Shown: positions 1 to 12,412, numbered from the stretch's first letter. The stretch is 64,000 nucleotides of DNA from Lentinula raphanica (GCA_027919835.1 JANVFP010000023.1:496001-560000), one strand, 5' to 3'. Program-made: numbers and translations. Notes: generated by a model not told the origin, from the letters alone.

Positions 1-2866
1 TGTTCATTCTGACTAGAAGGCTGGTTTGCAGGAGCGGTCATAGCTTCACCAGGAGAAGCGTCGAGCGGAAAAGAGACGGAGTTGCCGTACACGAATCTTG
101 AGAACGGTGCAACTTGCTCAAGAAGATCAGGAGAGTGTAGCACGGAGGACGGCGTGCTATCGCCTCTGGGGGTAGGCGTTGCACTATTGTGGTTAGATAC
201 GGAGGACGCAACAGAATGCCCTAACGATGACAACGAGCTGTATGATTCTCTCCGGGATCGAGCAGATAATGGGCGAAAGGCGTTGGCGAGAAATTGGCCC
301 ATCTTCGTCCGGGGACGACCAGAATTCTCAAATTCCTCTACCCCAATTTCGGGTTCAGGTTGCACGGTACTTTTGAAAAGTATTCTGTCACACCTGTGCA
401 AACGCATAACAACTTAGACATGAATAGAATTTTATAGAAAGGACAACTTGCCAGCTGGGGACCCGCTTCTTGTGTGAAGAATCGTACACGCCTTTGTCCC
501 CTGGAGAAACATCACCATCGTCGCTCTGCGCTTGCGATTTCGAAGAATCAACCCGACTGCGTGGTGCCATATGGGATGACATAGCGTCCGGGCTGAGCTC
601 AGGTTCAAGTCCATCAAGCTTCAGATCTTCTACAGATTGCTGAACCTTGCGCTTCTGAAGCTTTGTGACAAAATGATTCTGCTGCTGCTCTAGAAAAGGA
701 GGTTTCTTGAGCCATTTAACCGGACTTGAAGGAACTGTTGGTGATAACAACGCGCGCCACTTCGTCTTGGCTTTGTGGGCAGCAACATAGAGGGAGGCTC
801 GGCTTCCAGGTGCACTGGCGCTACGGGTCATGTTGGGTGTAGAGCTGAAATAGCCTTCGTCAGGTTGCTGCTCGGTGACCGCCTTGGAATGCATGGATGT
901 CCAGATAGACGAAGCCATAGAGGTAGCCTCTTCCTCCCCTTCGGCGTCTGCATCGCCATCTCCTTCCCTATCTTCGTCTTCACCTCCGCCATCACTTTCC
1001 TGATCGTCATCGTCATTTCCCATCTCATGCTCTGTCGCCCGACCTGACTCCTTCTCATCGACTTCTGTCAAGCGGTGTGCCTTTTCGTGAGCGTGACGAT
1101 GTGGTTCTAGTTTTTGACCGGAACGATGTTTATTGCGTTTGAGGGTACGCAATACATCGTACTTGAAGGTAGGAGGGAACATGATCACACCTTCATTGAA
1201 CCCAACAAAAGCTCGACCGTGCTCCATTAGATTCTTGAGCTGATCGAACGCGAGTGCTTGAGCGTAATCTACGTTCGATGAATATATGGCACGGCAAGGA
1301 TGAGCGCAACAGGGTCTACCTTGTCTGGATATCAGCCAATCTGCATGTAGCCTGGAAATGTCAAGCCGAAAATTTAGGTCGCCAAAGACAAACGTATAGT
1401 CAAACTTGTCTGTTAGATCTGTTCAACGAGTCAAACTCTATGTGACGCAAAGTACAGAGGGGGTTTATCGACCTTCGGCCATCACACGTGGATCGTCGCT
1501 CGAGAGAAAATCGTTCACGGAAAGCTCAGTCTAGCGGTAGAACATATGAATCTGATTAGAGCAACCCTGATCACGTCTCGTGTCAAATCACACCTTGATC
1601 TTGTTGAAGTTGTTCAGGCGATCTTGTAGATTGGCTTTTTCGACCTGGGCTAAGGCCAGATTTGAGGTTGAGAACATATACAAAGTTGGAACGTTATGCA
1701 TACCTGCGAGATGGCAATTCAGGAAAAGGAAGGTACTCCCATCGATCTTAGCACTGATACCAACACCGCCTTTGTTGCCCCATCGACCACCCAGTAACCC
1801 AGCTGGCACAAATGCCTTGGAAGTACCTAGGATACGGGTTGATGAGCGACGCATAAGACGCGTGTATTCCACACGCACTTTCGACAAAAGGTTTGAGGTC
1901 TCGGTGGATATACAGTGCGAGATAGATCCCCAACAGCCGTTCTTTGCAAATCAGTTGATAAGGGCCCTTTTTTGTCGTTGGTTCCTTGATTGCAGTTCGA
2001 GGTGACAGTGGTCTGGGATTGCTGATATCCGACGTTGTAGGAGACGTAGGACGAGTCATGGAACCACCGTGGCATAACCAATCCTCTACTACAGAGGTCC
2101 ATCCGCTGTTATTGCTTGACACTTCCTGGGTATACTCGTCCGTACTATTACTCTTCTTGGACTTGATAGATTCCTGGCCGTGATTCTGCTTTGATGAACG
2201 CGCCTTTTCGTCTTTATCTTTATCTCGGTCTTCCTTGAGTTTGAACCCTGCTCCAAGGCCCATGGGTATTCCTTCCAGACAGTCAGAAAAGCGAATTCTG
2301 TGTTAGTGCAAGCATGTACCAGAAGTAGAAGGACACTCTTGTCCAGCACTTTGAAATATTGGTAAATCAAAAGATGTAGGGCCAACAATCTGAGAACGCA
2401 CACAAGAATGAGATGATAAGGGTGATCTGGATCGGCTTTGAATTGAGGAAAGGGTGGCGTGGATGAGGAAGTCGAAGCAGTTGGTGGAGTGTAAGATGGA
2501 ACTTGGCCAAACAGTTCTTCCAAATCGCCCTGGAAATCATCAACATCCTGCTCCCGATCTCCAAAATGCTCACCTTTGGGACCGAATTATGCATGTTCCA
2601 CGTTAATATGCGAACTTTGAGAAATTTGGGAGTAGAAGTCGAAGGTTGAGATGGCCGTAAAGCAGTGTCATCGTTCACTGAAGAGGGTATACCGGAAAGA
2701 GGGTTGGGAGATGATGGAAAGAGGCCTTGGAGACGAGAAATAACTGACTGGTGGGCTTTGTGACACGGGTGAGCATTTGATAGAATTGGTATGTTCTATA
2801 CAACTCACGCTCTCTCGTCCTAACAGTCAGTTGTGGTTTTCGCAATTTGTCGACGTTGTCAGACAT
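1..2866 (-). CDS. Inositol polyphosphate 5-phosphatase (IPPc domain), 3' end outside window
   Basis: Removes the 5-phosphate of phosphoinositides or inositol phosphates; a DNase I-like fold enzyme. The start is taken at ATG 2866 (MSDNVDKLRKPQ), and the first intron lies at about 2748-2809. Family motifs appear in order across spliced exons: RILTWNMHNSVPK near 2600, AGQECPSTSG near 2310, GGRWGNKGGVGIS near 1780, FLNCHLAA near 1700, FVFGDLNFRLD near 1370, GFNEGVIMFPPTFKYD near 1190 and KKRVPSWCDRILF at 460-380. These cover the whole catalytic domain, including the metal-binding Glu and the N/D residues of the active site. Acidic, low-complexity inserts occur near 930-1060 and 2130-2240. A Ser/Pro-rich tail follows the domain and runs past base 1. 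The intron at 394-451 has a GC donor. No Sac domain precedes the IPPc domain, so it is not a synaptojanin. A partial relic of this gene lies at 7415-7830. Confidence 0.9.
394..451 (-). other. GC-AG intron in the 5-phosphatase gene
   Basis: The 58-nt intron has donor GCAAGT and acceptor CACAG. Only this split joins VPSW to CDRIL, the invariant end of the IPPc domain. The nearby GT option gives an immediate stop. Confidence 0.85.
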
Positions 2867-3380
2867 GACAGGGAGCAAGATTTAGAATGAAGGAGCGTAA
2901 AGAAAAGCTGAAGATAGAAAGAACACGCATTCAAGAAAAGTAGGATAAAGAGCAGGCCATTTCATGGAAGACAATTACAAGGACGCGATATAAGCGCTCG
3001 GAAAACTTTTTGGCAGCGTCTCTTTTGTTCGTCAACCTGCCATCAACTCACATCCTGATCTCAGTATTTCGACCGGGCAAGCAGCTCTCCGTAATGCAGG
3101 ACGCCTACATTGAGCTCACGAAAGGCTGCATTTATGAGCCATGAACATGATGATTGAACTCAGAAAATAGACGACACACGTTAATTCCACCACCATGATA
3201 GCCATCATGCTCATTTACTCAATCAAGAGTCGCGACGTCCTCCTTCCTTTCGTTTCTGTGGGTACTATACAAGATACATCGAAAACTATCTTACAGTTGT
3301 ACAACCAGACAAGGGTCTATTTTTTTCTTTTTTTCTCGCCGCGTACGCATGGAATATCCAAGGATCGACATACGTATGAA
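2867..3380. other. Intergenic, promoter side of the 5-phosphatase gene
   Basis: No gene is supported here. The part at about 2875-3050 has a diverged second copy at about 7625-7830. A T-rich tract lies near 3320. The 3' end of the lipase gene begins at 3383. Confidence 0.5.
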
Positions 3381-5322
3381 TCATTTGGCAAGTAGCGCCT
3401 CGGCCAGAGCCTCCATCTCGCTCCACTTTTCTTCGGAGGGAACTTCTTCAATCCAACCGATGCTGATTGATGGGCTTTGACCAGCGACAGACGCGTTGTA
3501 AAGGTTCTGGAAGTAACTGGCCGGCGCTGGAGGATGTGAGTTAGTATCCATGTATTTCTATCAGTTTGTCTACGGAGGATTCAAATCTCACAGTGATAGG
3601 GATAGTTCCAAGGCTTGATGCTAGTCCCTGGTTGCGTGCCAACTTCGGAGGGTAATGGCTGAGGATTATGTTGGTCGCTAATCTGGTATCCATTGTCGAC
3701 ATGGTTCCAGGTGGTGATGTAGGGTATGATTGGGGGCATGGCCGCCACAGGATCGTATTCGTTGACCACTCGCCACGACTGGCCCTCGTGGTACTGCAGC
3801 GCGCTTCCATACTGGTAGGCCCAATCTTTTTGATCCATTACTCCGCCCAACCTTGGACAACCAAATGTATAGAGATCTTGAAGCAAGAATTGACGTTCTT
3901 TGAGCTGAGAGAAGAAGGACTCTTCGACCTCTTCTCCTTGTAGAGGCACAGCAGGATCGTTGTTGTATAGGCGCATGAACTCTGCATAACATAACGTAGC
4001 GTATGCGCCTCCAAGCGAGTGTCCCTAAAGGAGCATGCCAATGAGTACGTCAGAGTTGGATGAACGTTAGTCTTTCAGTAGCGGATGAGACTAACTGTGA
4101 CGTGGAGGTAGATGTTGACATCTGAAGGGACAACATATGTCTGCAAGAAATTATCGATCATTCTCTTAATATAATCTGCTCTTTCTCATGAGACACGAAC
4201 GAAAAGTCATTCGACAATTCCATGATTCATGAACATACCGAGCGGCGCTGAAGCAAGATTGGGGAATTCAAGGAACATCGTCTGATAGAAGCCTTGATGA
4301 ATCGGAGACCCCCAAAGAATCTTGTTAATCGCCATCATCATGGCAGATTTGAGATCGACAAAAATCTCTTTCCAGTCCTTCATATTTGTTCCCTAGAAGG
4401 TCAGAAAATTAGAATGCGGCGAAGCGAATAAATTCAGGAAACTCGCCTTGAAGGCGAGACCCAAGAAGGGTTTGTTTGTATTCCTTGAGTAGAAGACGCC
4501 CGCAAATGGGCCATTCATGAAAGGATGTCCTTCTGGGGAGTACTGAACTCGAAAGTCAATATTCAAGAATGTGGTGAACGTGAAAAGCCCAGAGTTACAT
4601 ACCTTGAGGAGATCTGGTGATTTTCGAGACATTAGAACGTCAGCATCGCATGGAGACTGAGATTGAGTAAGTTGACAACGAACCACAGATAACTTCGAAG
4701 TTGAGACCCCATAAGGCGGCCTAGCCAACAGTCAGATATCAATACTAATTGACTAGGGATAATCGTACGATTTTCTTGATGTCAGCCTGCGAGTCCGCGA
4801 GAAGCTGCAAAGCACGCTCATCGCCCTCCTCCGTTTGCTTTCGGGACTCAATCACAGCTTCAAATACTTTACTCGTATCTCTGAATTGAAGTCTAATATG
4901 AGCAGGGTCAACTACGATCTTGACTGGATATCTTACCGGAGGGACATAGCAGCACTCTCGAGTAGGGTGAGAATCTCATTGTCCCAGTTGATGTTGCCCC
5001 TACGAGATAAATCAAGATGAAGTCCTGAACCTGATCGTATTATTTGGATACTCACTGACTAACGACCTCTGGTGGACCATTGTAAATCAATAGCGGTATA
5101 GCAAGGAGACAAGGACTGACGGTTCGCAACAGCAGCTTGAATTTGAGATTGCGCTTGCATTGACCACTCAACGAGTTGCTCGTATGGTGTGGGTGCACCA
5201 GGTGGAGAAGGCCATGGCGTTTCAGGGTAGTGATCCATTGGGATCTCGACATTGCGTAGCTGCTCGAGGTGGCGCATGCGCAGATCCAGCTCAAATGAGC
5301 CATCAGGAGGAATACTAGGCAT
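3381..5322 (-). CDS. Class 3 lipase (alpha/beta hydrolase), copy A
   Basis: A predicted triacylglycerol or ester lipase of the Lipase_3 family. The nucleophile elbow GHSLGGAYATLCYAE lies at about 4020-3975. It is followed by LYTFGCPRLGGV, then NEYDPVAAMPPIIPY (acid residue region), WNHVDNG, and a final histidine in PYHCEI. The N-terminal exon reads MPSIPPDGSFELDLRMRHLE and shows no signal peptide, which suggests an intracellular enzyme. The start at ATG 5322 is preferred over an in-frame GTG two codons upstream. Several introns of about 50 bp split the gene at roughly 3550, 4040, 4180, 4400, 4580, 4750, 4900 and 5030. The stop is at 3381-3383, after ALLAK. A clear paralogue in the same orientation lies at 43133-45099. 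Residues of the catalytic core are intact in both. The natural substrate cannot be read from the sequence. Confidence 0.88.
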
Positions 5323-6452
5323 GTTCACGATAAAGAAAGGTTATCTGAATATTCAAGTTGTGAGCTGGTGATTGAAGGGAAGGCAAGGAGAATTCGATTT
5401 GGCCTGCTGCGTCGATGGTGAATTTATACTGCGACAATGACGGTGACTCGGAATGACCGACTATCGACTCGCACAGCAATCACAAATCACGAAGTGAACA
5501 GTGAACAGTGGGCTCATTAATGATTATTGTATCGATAATCGATGAGCTGGTGGAGTTCGGGAGAATTAGGGGTTAGGGGGTATCCACTAGTTTTGGCATT
5601 CCGTGCGATGGCAGATAATTGACTTGCAACATGATCGATAAACTTTTGGGTTTATACACTGCAGGTAACCAGAGGTAACCTGGCTAGCCTGGTAGTTCAA
5701 GAAGGGTCAGAGAAGGATTAAGGGAGAGTTTTGTGCATACTAAGAGGTGAAGGTCTGGATAAACCGGCGGGGTATGACTTTAACTTGAGCTGAAAGGTAT
5801 GCCAAATTCCAATGAACCTTGGCCATGCGTCACTCTTGCCCATTCACACTTTGGGGCAGCTCCGAGAGATGAGATGAGACGATGACGTACGTGATTGGTG
5901 GTAACAAGAGCAGCTGCGAGCCTCAAGATTGCAAATATGAATTGATCTGGTCGTACATTCCTGCCGTCAACAACCAAAAGTTGGCACACATCCTGGAGCC
6001 TTCTCTCGTAGAACAGGATCTTGATCCAACTTTGAAGGAGCCGCGCGAACTATAGACTATAGTGTATGATTGTCATTGATCAAGGACGAAATGAAGGGCA
6101 CCTTGAACATTGAATATTGAATATTGAAAGCCAAAAATGCTCACCTTTTCGCATTTCCGCTTTAGAGGCATCGCTCACCCTGGACATAAGGTGAGGAGAC
6201 CGGTGGAGACTTCTGCTGCAAGAGCACCTCAAAAGATGGTGGTGAGAATGAGACAAGGCAAGCAAGTCACCAAAAACTGTGAAGGCATCGCTCCAGTTGT
6301 TACCACCAACGGTGATTCTTCATTCTTCTAATTCCGGAAGCAGACTATGGCAGACGGGTAAGCGATAGAAACAGAGAAAGTAGAGAGAGAGAAAGAGGTT
6401 TAGTGTGAAACTTGCCTTCGATGCCATACTTCCCTGGTGCGCTCGGCGATTG
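5323..6452. other. Gene-free flank of lipase copy A
   Basis: No coding region is supported. Much of it aligns with the matching flank of copy B. The AT-rich stretch near 5520-5545 and the sequence just upstream of 5322 would hold the lipase promoter. I see no clear TATA box. Confidence 0.45.
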
Positions 6453-6844
6453 TTATCTGCGTCTGAAAAGTACACTCAAACCTTGAGAGCATGCGCGAAC
6501 AAACTGTACTTGTGACTCGAGTTCATCGGACAGGTTTGCTGGAAGGTAGGTGATCTTGAAGTCGGTGAGGACCATCTTGGAAGTGAACTTCCCGAAAATG
6601 GATCTGCGCTCAAGCTCGAAGTTAAAATGTTGGTGGATTGATGTGTTTGACGGAGACGGAGACGAGATCGTGTGAGCTCTGATAGGTTTTTGAATCCTAC
6701 GCCAGTTGACATCCCCAAAGCGCTTTGCTGAGGTTGAGGACCATCAGCGACCGATGACAAGGCTGTTCCACAATGCTTGTATTCCACCATCGAGGTGAAG
6801 AACTCGGAAGGAGAAAACCATTTAAAGATGAAATTTTCTACCAC
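6453..6844 (-). pseudogene. Degenerate gene fragment of unknown origin
   Basis: Read on the minus strand, one frame gives a run including SEFFTSMVEYKHCGTALSS. After a one-base slip at a T4 run near 6615, the next frame gives NFELERRSIFGKFTSKMVL and TDFKITYLPANLSDELES, ending at a stop at 6453. The second part has the composition of real coding sequence. I do not recognise the family. The shift and the lack of a clear start suggest a broken remnant. It sits in the segment present only in duplication copy A. Confidence 0.35.
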
Positions 6845-7414
6845 TGAGCTTCTTAGACAAACTTATGCCACAGTTTGTCCAGATCAAGAAGTTTGAGGTG
6901 GCCATGAAGCCTTCGGGAGACGCACGGGCGGGATCAGTGCAGCAAGATGAATGAACTTCGGCCCTGACTTTTTCGTTTCTGTATCATTCTGTAACAATGT
7001 ATTGGGGTATACCGTATACAATATCGACGTCTAAACATTGAATGCGCCACGGATTTTTGCTAGGCTTCAGTGCTGGTCCTATGAGCATGGATAGAAACTT
7101 TCGATGACCCTCGTTGACGCGATGGCTGTTTTGAATTTTTGGTGCAAGTCAAGAAGATAATGGATTTGGTAGAAGGTAGACGCCGGGACCCCCTTATCTG
7201 GACTCGGACTTCAAGGTGACCCTCGACCTGAGTGATTCGATATATACAGTACCAGTAACCTTCCATAACCAGTTCTGAGTGTACAGACGACAGAGGAGTT
7301 CTTGCGCTTGAATTCTAACTGTGGCGATCGGGCAGCCATAATCCACAAGCGAAAAGGAAAACCAATGCACTCTTGAAGAATGGCTCGGAGTCCACCCAGT
7401 AGTACTATAGCTGA

Positions 7415-7830
7415 GGAAGTAGCTAAGATATAGGTTGATGAGCGACGCGTAACTCAGCCCACTGTTAATTGGCACGCACCTTCGCTGAAAGGTTCAAGTT
7501 CTCGATGGAATGTGAGATGGCAATTACTAACCACCGTACTTCGCATACTAACAGGTGATAAGGGCCCCTTTTCATGGTTGTTTGCTTATTTGCAGTTCGA
7601 ACTTCACTGTTAAAGTAGACGTAGCAGGGAGAGAAATTGAAAGGAAGAAGCATAGTGAAAAGCTGAAGATGATAGAAAGAACAAGGCATTCAAGAAAACT
7701 AGGACAAAGGGCGGGGCCATCTCATGATCATGGAAGGCCGTTGCAAGGGGTTTCGGTGGTATAAGCGCTTGTCCGTGACAGCGTCTCTTCGGCTTGTTCA
7801 TCAACCACCAACTATTCAGAACCACCATCA
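7415..7830 (-). pseudogene. Chimeric relic of the 5-phosphatase gene
   Basis: About 7415-7620 resembles about 1825-2010 of the phosphatase gene: a diverged KGPYQLICKE exon (here KRGPYHLLVCE) and the sequence around TTGATGAGCGACGC. It is joined directly to about 7625-7830, which resembles the promoter at 2875-3050 (AAAGCTGAAGAT, GAAAGAACA, CATTCAAGAAAA, ATAAGCGCT, CAGCGTCTCTT). About 860 bp between these two parts of the parent gene are missing. No open catalytic domain remains. Confidence 0.7.
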
Positions 7831-8053
7831 ACTATTCAAACTGGCCTTTGAAAACTGTGGCTCTCCACATTAATGTCTACATCGATCTCACATGAACATC
7901 AAGGCTGAAGATCCAACAGGATCTAACTCATGAACATCGATATCGATGATGAAGAAGTTAGAAGACTGTGTACTGATTCTCGATAGACTCATACATATGG
8001 CGATTTGGGCTGACCCTGCGGACCGGATTCAGCTTTCTTTCGCTCCAACGACG

Positions 8054-9213
8054 ATGAGAATCGCAGTAACAGGTTGCAACGGCGAGGTTGGCAAACGAGT
8101 CGTCAAACTTGCTATCCAAAGCGGCCATGATGTCGTCGGTCTCGATCTCGCAGCTGGTCCTTTTACAGATGACCTGCTCATAGCTCAACAATCATTGAAT
8201 TTCACTTATCTCCAAGTCGACCTGACCGACTACCAAGCTTCGCTGGCCGCGATTCGTGGATGTGAAGGAATTGTACATCTCGCAGGTCCATAGTTGGATT
8301 CTGTCACCGTTTATCATGCTCAGTAACTGAATGTTTCAAAGTATAGCCCTTCGTAGTCCCGGCGACTACGTTGTCGCCACTCATAATACGTGAGCCTCAT
8401 TCGATGAATGATGCTGGTTTCAAAATAATCTGATGACCTCGACCTCGTGTTTAGAAATGTCGTTATCTCTTGGAACGTTCTCCGCGGAGCTGCAGAGGTT
8501 TGTATCTTTCTGAGCGCCGTGTACCTCTTCGTTAAATTCATTGAATGATCCCGATGCCATTCTTCAGCTGGGAATCAATAAGATTGCACAGGCTTCCTCC
8601 GTCAATGTCATCACTATGGTCTACAGCAAGAAGTGCGAATTCAAGTATTTTCCAATTGACGAGGCACATCCTTGTCTGCCAGACGAGCCTTACGGTCTCT
8701 CCAAAGTGTGGGTATCACCTCTTCTCATCTTCTGAAATATACTAACTGCTCTCAATGCATCATAGAATCTGTGAAATGCAAGCCGATACCCTAGTTCGAC
8801 GTTATCCCTCAATGCGAATCGCAAGTCTTCGTCTGCATTGGTCACTGCCGGATACCACGAAGGCTAGATCCAGAGATCCCAGTGGTCAAGCCAAAGAGGA
8901 CCTGTGGGGATATGTACAAGAAGATTCAGCTGCAGAAGCGTTTCTTCGTGCTGTCGTTGAAGAGAATGGGAAATGGACTGGACATGAAGCATTTTTCATC
9001 GTTTCCCCGAATCATGCTTACTGGGAAGGTCAGAGCCAGTATGGATCAATCGATTCTAAAGATTTGCGAGAGAAGTACTGGCCTGATGTTCCTATCAAGG
9101 AGGGGTTCGATGTCAGTGGAACGAAGGGTTTCTTTGACTGCGGCAAAGCAGAGAGGCTGTTGGACTGGGTGCATAATGATAATCTTTGCGCTCCTGCCAC
9201 CAAGGATATATGA
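8054..9213 (+). CDS. NAD(P)-dependent epimerase/dehydratase family protein
   Basis: A short-chain reductase-like enzyme of the extended SDR type, probably acting on a sugar or another small metabolite. The N-terminus MRIAVTGCNGEVGKRVV carries the TGxxGxxG dinucleotide-binding loop. An Asp at the end of beta-2 (VVGLDLA) favours NAD. The catalytic residues are seen as QASSVNV (Ser) and EPYGLSK (YxxxK). The exon order is about 8054-8287, 8347-8391, 8455-8499, 8567-8707 and 8764-9213; spliced, it reads HLA-ALRSPGDYVVATHNT-NVVISWNVLRGAAE-LGINKIAQ. ATG 8054 is preferred because it starts the Rossmann strand directly. An upstream in-frame ATG at 7946 would add an unusual 36-residue leader. The protein is about 305 residues, normal for the family. 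The substrate is unknown. Confidence 0.85.
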
Positions 9214-10564
9214 CTACTTAGTAGTGCGATGGTCTTGACAGTGGAGACATAGTACAAGAAGCCCTCTAACTTACTGATATCATCTGTTGCAGCTACATGG
9301 TTCAAACCCCTAATACCAAAAAGGGCCTTCTGAAGAGACGTCGGAATCGTCACGGTCGTGAATGAACCGTGACACTGTCCAGTGTCAGTCAGTTACTGAA
9401 CAAGTCGTACACCGTTTCTACAGGAGTCTAATATGTACTCTAATATCCGTCGCATGAATTGCACTGTTGTTGAAAGGCCAAGGAGTCAGGACTGCCAAGG
9501 CTATGTGGCATGTGCCACCACGTTGATCACTGTCCAGAAAATCCCTCGTAGTACGAATTTCTTCTCATAACGATCGAACAAACCCAATCTCACACCACAC
9601 ATCCTTCCTCTTCCTTGTGTCGCAAGCATCTACTAGTCTCGTTCGTTGCTTTATTCGGATTCTTTTCTTGTTCGCGTCCTCATTCGCGTTTGCGTCCTCG
9701 TTCGTGTTTGCCTGTTCACATTTGCGTTCCTGTTCTTGTTCGCATTTGTGTACTTGTACTCGTTCCCCTAGCACATCCTTGTTCTCGTTGCAGATGCTGA
9801 TTGCGCGAATCTGGCTTGAACTCAGTTCAATTATTATTTTACTTTGTTCGATATCTTCATGTTATCATAGTCCTTCGTTCTTCCGGTGTGTTCTTGCTGT
9901 AAAGTTCGTCATTGAATTGATCATGAACAAATGTTTTCTGCCCAAACATCAGGGAGCAAGATTTTTAAGAAAGGGTGGAAAGAAAAGCAGTGCAATTTCG
10001 GTGACTGAGTCGCCACTCAGATTCTCAACGACATAGGAAAGGCCCTGCCAGTGCCACGATTCCTCTACTACTAGGAGGTCCCGGTCATCACTTGATATTC
10101 AGTAGAGTGGAGGTCCCAAGCTACAAGTTATGGAAAATGAGCAAAGGCAGCCTCCAATATTATTTAGGGCAGGAGTCCAGGGGTTGTATATGATGGAACA
10201 ATAAGGGAGCCTACTTCCCAAACGATAGCAATAGTGGTTGGAGGAATGAACGGAAATTCGCGCGCACGGTAGACCTGGAGGGGGTAGAAAGCAACATGTA
10301 TAAGATACGGAAAGATGAGAACGAACGAACGACGAGCGAGGGGTATCTGATTACCCAGACAAAGACGAGTGAGGACGACCACATAGCGGTAAAAGACCAG
10401 TTAGAAAATAGGTATATGTTTGAGTAAGATACAGTGAAGAAGGGATAAAAATCGTGATGCATGGCGGATTCCAGGGGCAAGGCAGAAATTTGTTGTGAAT
10501 TGGTTTCTTTTTCGAATAAATTAATTCTTCAAATATGGGAGGAGGTGATGAGGAGACAGACGTG
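9214..10564. other. Intergenic region with a degenerate short-unit repeat
   Basis: No gene is supported. 9650-9790 is the low-complexity array listed separately. The rest probably includes the 3' untranslated end of the minus-strand gene that stops at 10565. Confidence 0.4.
9650..9790. repeat. Degenerate hexamer-like array (GTTCGC/GTTCCT type)
   Basis: Repeated variants of TTCGCGTCC, TTCGCGTTTGC and TTCTTGTTCGC run for about 140 bp. Both strands stay open through it, which creates spurious reading frames. Confidence 0.7.
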
Positions 10565-12236
10565 TTACTCTTCATCGGGTATCTCGTGGACATCCAGTTC
10601 ATCAGGAATAACAGTGACACTGATTGGTCGGGGCTTGTCGTTTTCGAGGAATTCAACTAGATGTTCGATATATTCTTCACCTGCGGCACTTGCGTTCTGT
10701 TCCAGTGCCAAGTCGGCTTGAGGATCGGTAGAGGGAACGGGCGAACCTTCTGAGTGTGTATCGGGCCCGTGTTCGGGCGGGACAGGCTCTTCAGAAGATT
10801 CTACTTCACGAGATTCTGCTACTGCTTCCGGCACGGGTGACCCTTCCGAATGAGGCACTTCGAGGTGGACTTCATCTACTTCATCTACTTGTTCTTCTTG
10901 CTCGTGTACTTCCTCATTCACCTCTTCCACCTCCTCCCGATTTGGTTGCTCTGCATCCAAGTGCACCTCCTCGACCACATCTTCCTGATTTGAACCCTGT
11001 ACAACCGAATGCCCCTCTTCCTTCACGTCCTCCTGTTTCTCCAACTGCTCGTCCGTATGATGACTATCTTCGGCGGAACCTACACCCGGCTCATGAGCCG
11101 ACTTTCCATTCCCGTTCGTAGCCGGTTCGCGGATAGTAGGTGCAGCACTTTTGGCTGCCTTTATAGGATGCGCAATCCCAGATTTCGGCTTTGCACCTCC
11201 TTTCCCGGCAGTCGGACCAGCTTTCGCAGTTGATGCTGTCTTTATTGGTCCAGTCGCTATAGGACCTGCCGAACGAGCTTTGGATAACGAAGCAGCAGTG
11301 GGCTTACTGAGCCTTTCAGCCGCCGCGGTACTCAGGGTGACTTTACGTGTCGGAGCCGGAGGCTGGGGCTGGGCATTACGCGCCCTAGCAAGAGATGCCG
11401 CAGTAGGAGCGAACAAACCAGACGAAGGTGTCTTGGGTCTACCTCCTGGTGTACTAGAATTCGGAGTCTTCGGTCTGTTCGCGTGTGTGGCAGGCGTCTT
11501 CGGTCTCCCAGCCGTGGCAGAACTTGGAGTCTTTGGTCGGATGGAAGCAGGAGTTCTAGGAACGCTACTAGGTCGGGAGCTCTTTGGTGTAGATGGCGTC
11601 ACTTTGGGTTTGGGAGAAGAGATGGATTGGCCGGTGTGTTGAGGTTTAACGGGTGCCATGCTGGATCTTGCTGCGGGCCTACCCGTTGTACGAGGCGCGG
11701 TTTTGGCCGAGCGTGGGCTTTGTTGGGCCGCTGCTGATACAGGTGGTTTCGGTGTAGGAGACGTAGGCGGCTCGACAGCCACTGGGTCTTTCACCGTAGG
11801 CTCAGGCTCTGATTTGGTTGTAGACAGAGTTGACACGTTGTTAGACGAGTTGGCAGGGTCTGAAGTGGAATTAGATGGCGGATTAACGGTTGTTGGTTTT
11901 GGCTTTGACCAGAAAGCAGAGGCATAAATGGGAGCTGGAGGTGCAAGAGGTGAATTATTGTCTGTTGCTGCAGTAGCAGGCTTTGGAGGCCATTCCCGTC
12001 TCTCTTTGATTTCCTCCTTGGCAGAATCACCTGTTATGTTGGAAACCACACTAGAGCTCCTCGAAGGAGAACCAGTCGAGCCAGCTGTGAGAGAATGTCG
12101 CTTGTTCTGCTGCTCAAAACGACCTATGAGATTGGCTACGCTTGCCCGAGGTCGTTCATCTGGCAGTGGCCTGATTAGAACAGATAGGATGATATCAGTC
12201 CATGTTCTTATGAAGGAGCACGATGACTGACATTTT
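10565..12236 (-). CDS. Intrinsically disordered Pro/Ser/Thr-rich protein
   Basis: Most of the protein is one long exon ending at 10565. Near its start it reads RPRASVANLIGRFEQQNKR, the only part that looks folded or conserved. Next comes a basic segment with repeated RPKTP units (RPKTPSS, RPKTPAT, RPKTPNS, RPKTPSS, about 11400-11530), several SLAKAR/SLSKAR motifs, and an acidic C-terminal third rich in EEV and VHLE. No catalytic domain or membrane span is visible. The basic S/T-P region followed by an acidic tail suggests a cytoskeletal or scaffolding protein, but that is inference only. The first coding exon is uncertain. An ATG at about 12232 lies just upstream of a plausible intron, but its phase does not fit the main exon cleanly. 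The open frame itself extends to 12412 without a convincing start. Confidence 0.65.
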
Positions 12237-12412
12237 CGCCTTGAGATCGACGAGTTGCAGAGAGCTAGTTCAAGCTTGAGAGGATAAAGTTGAGTTGTAA
12301 GTCTATAGAGAAAGAATTGGAAAGAGAGAACACCGTCAATGAATGCGAAAGAACACCTAAATTTGGGTTTGCTTCGTAGTAACCAATTGAACTCGTTTCT
12401 CCACGCGCGCAC

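Larger units (their letters stand above)
3381..7270. repeat. Segmental duplication, copy A (lipase plus upstream flank)
   Basis: This block matches 43133-46570 in direct orientation. Besides the lipase, shared stretches include: TATCCACTAGTTTTGGC (5581) and its near copy at 45717; the GTAACAAGAGCAGCTGC type segment near 5905 and 46018; TTCCGGAAGCAGACTATGGC near 6332 and 46390; and GACTTCAAGGT near 7205 and 46479. About 6360-7195 has no counterpart in copy B, so it is an insertion here or a loss there. Confidence 0.85.
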
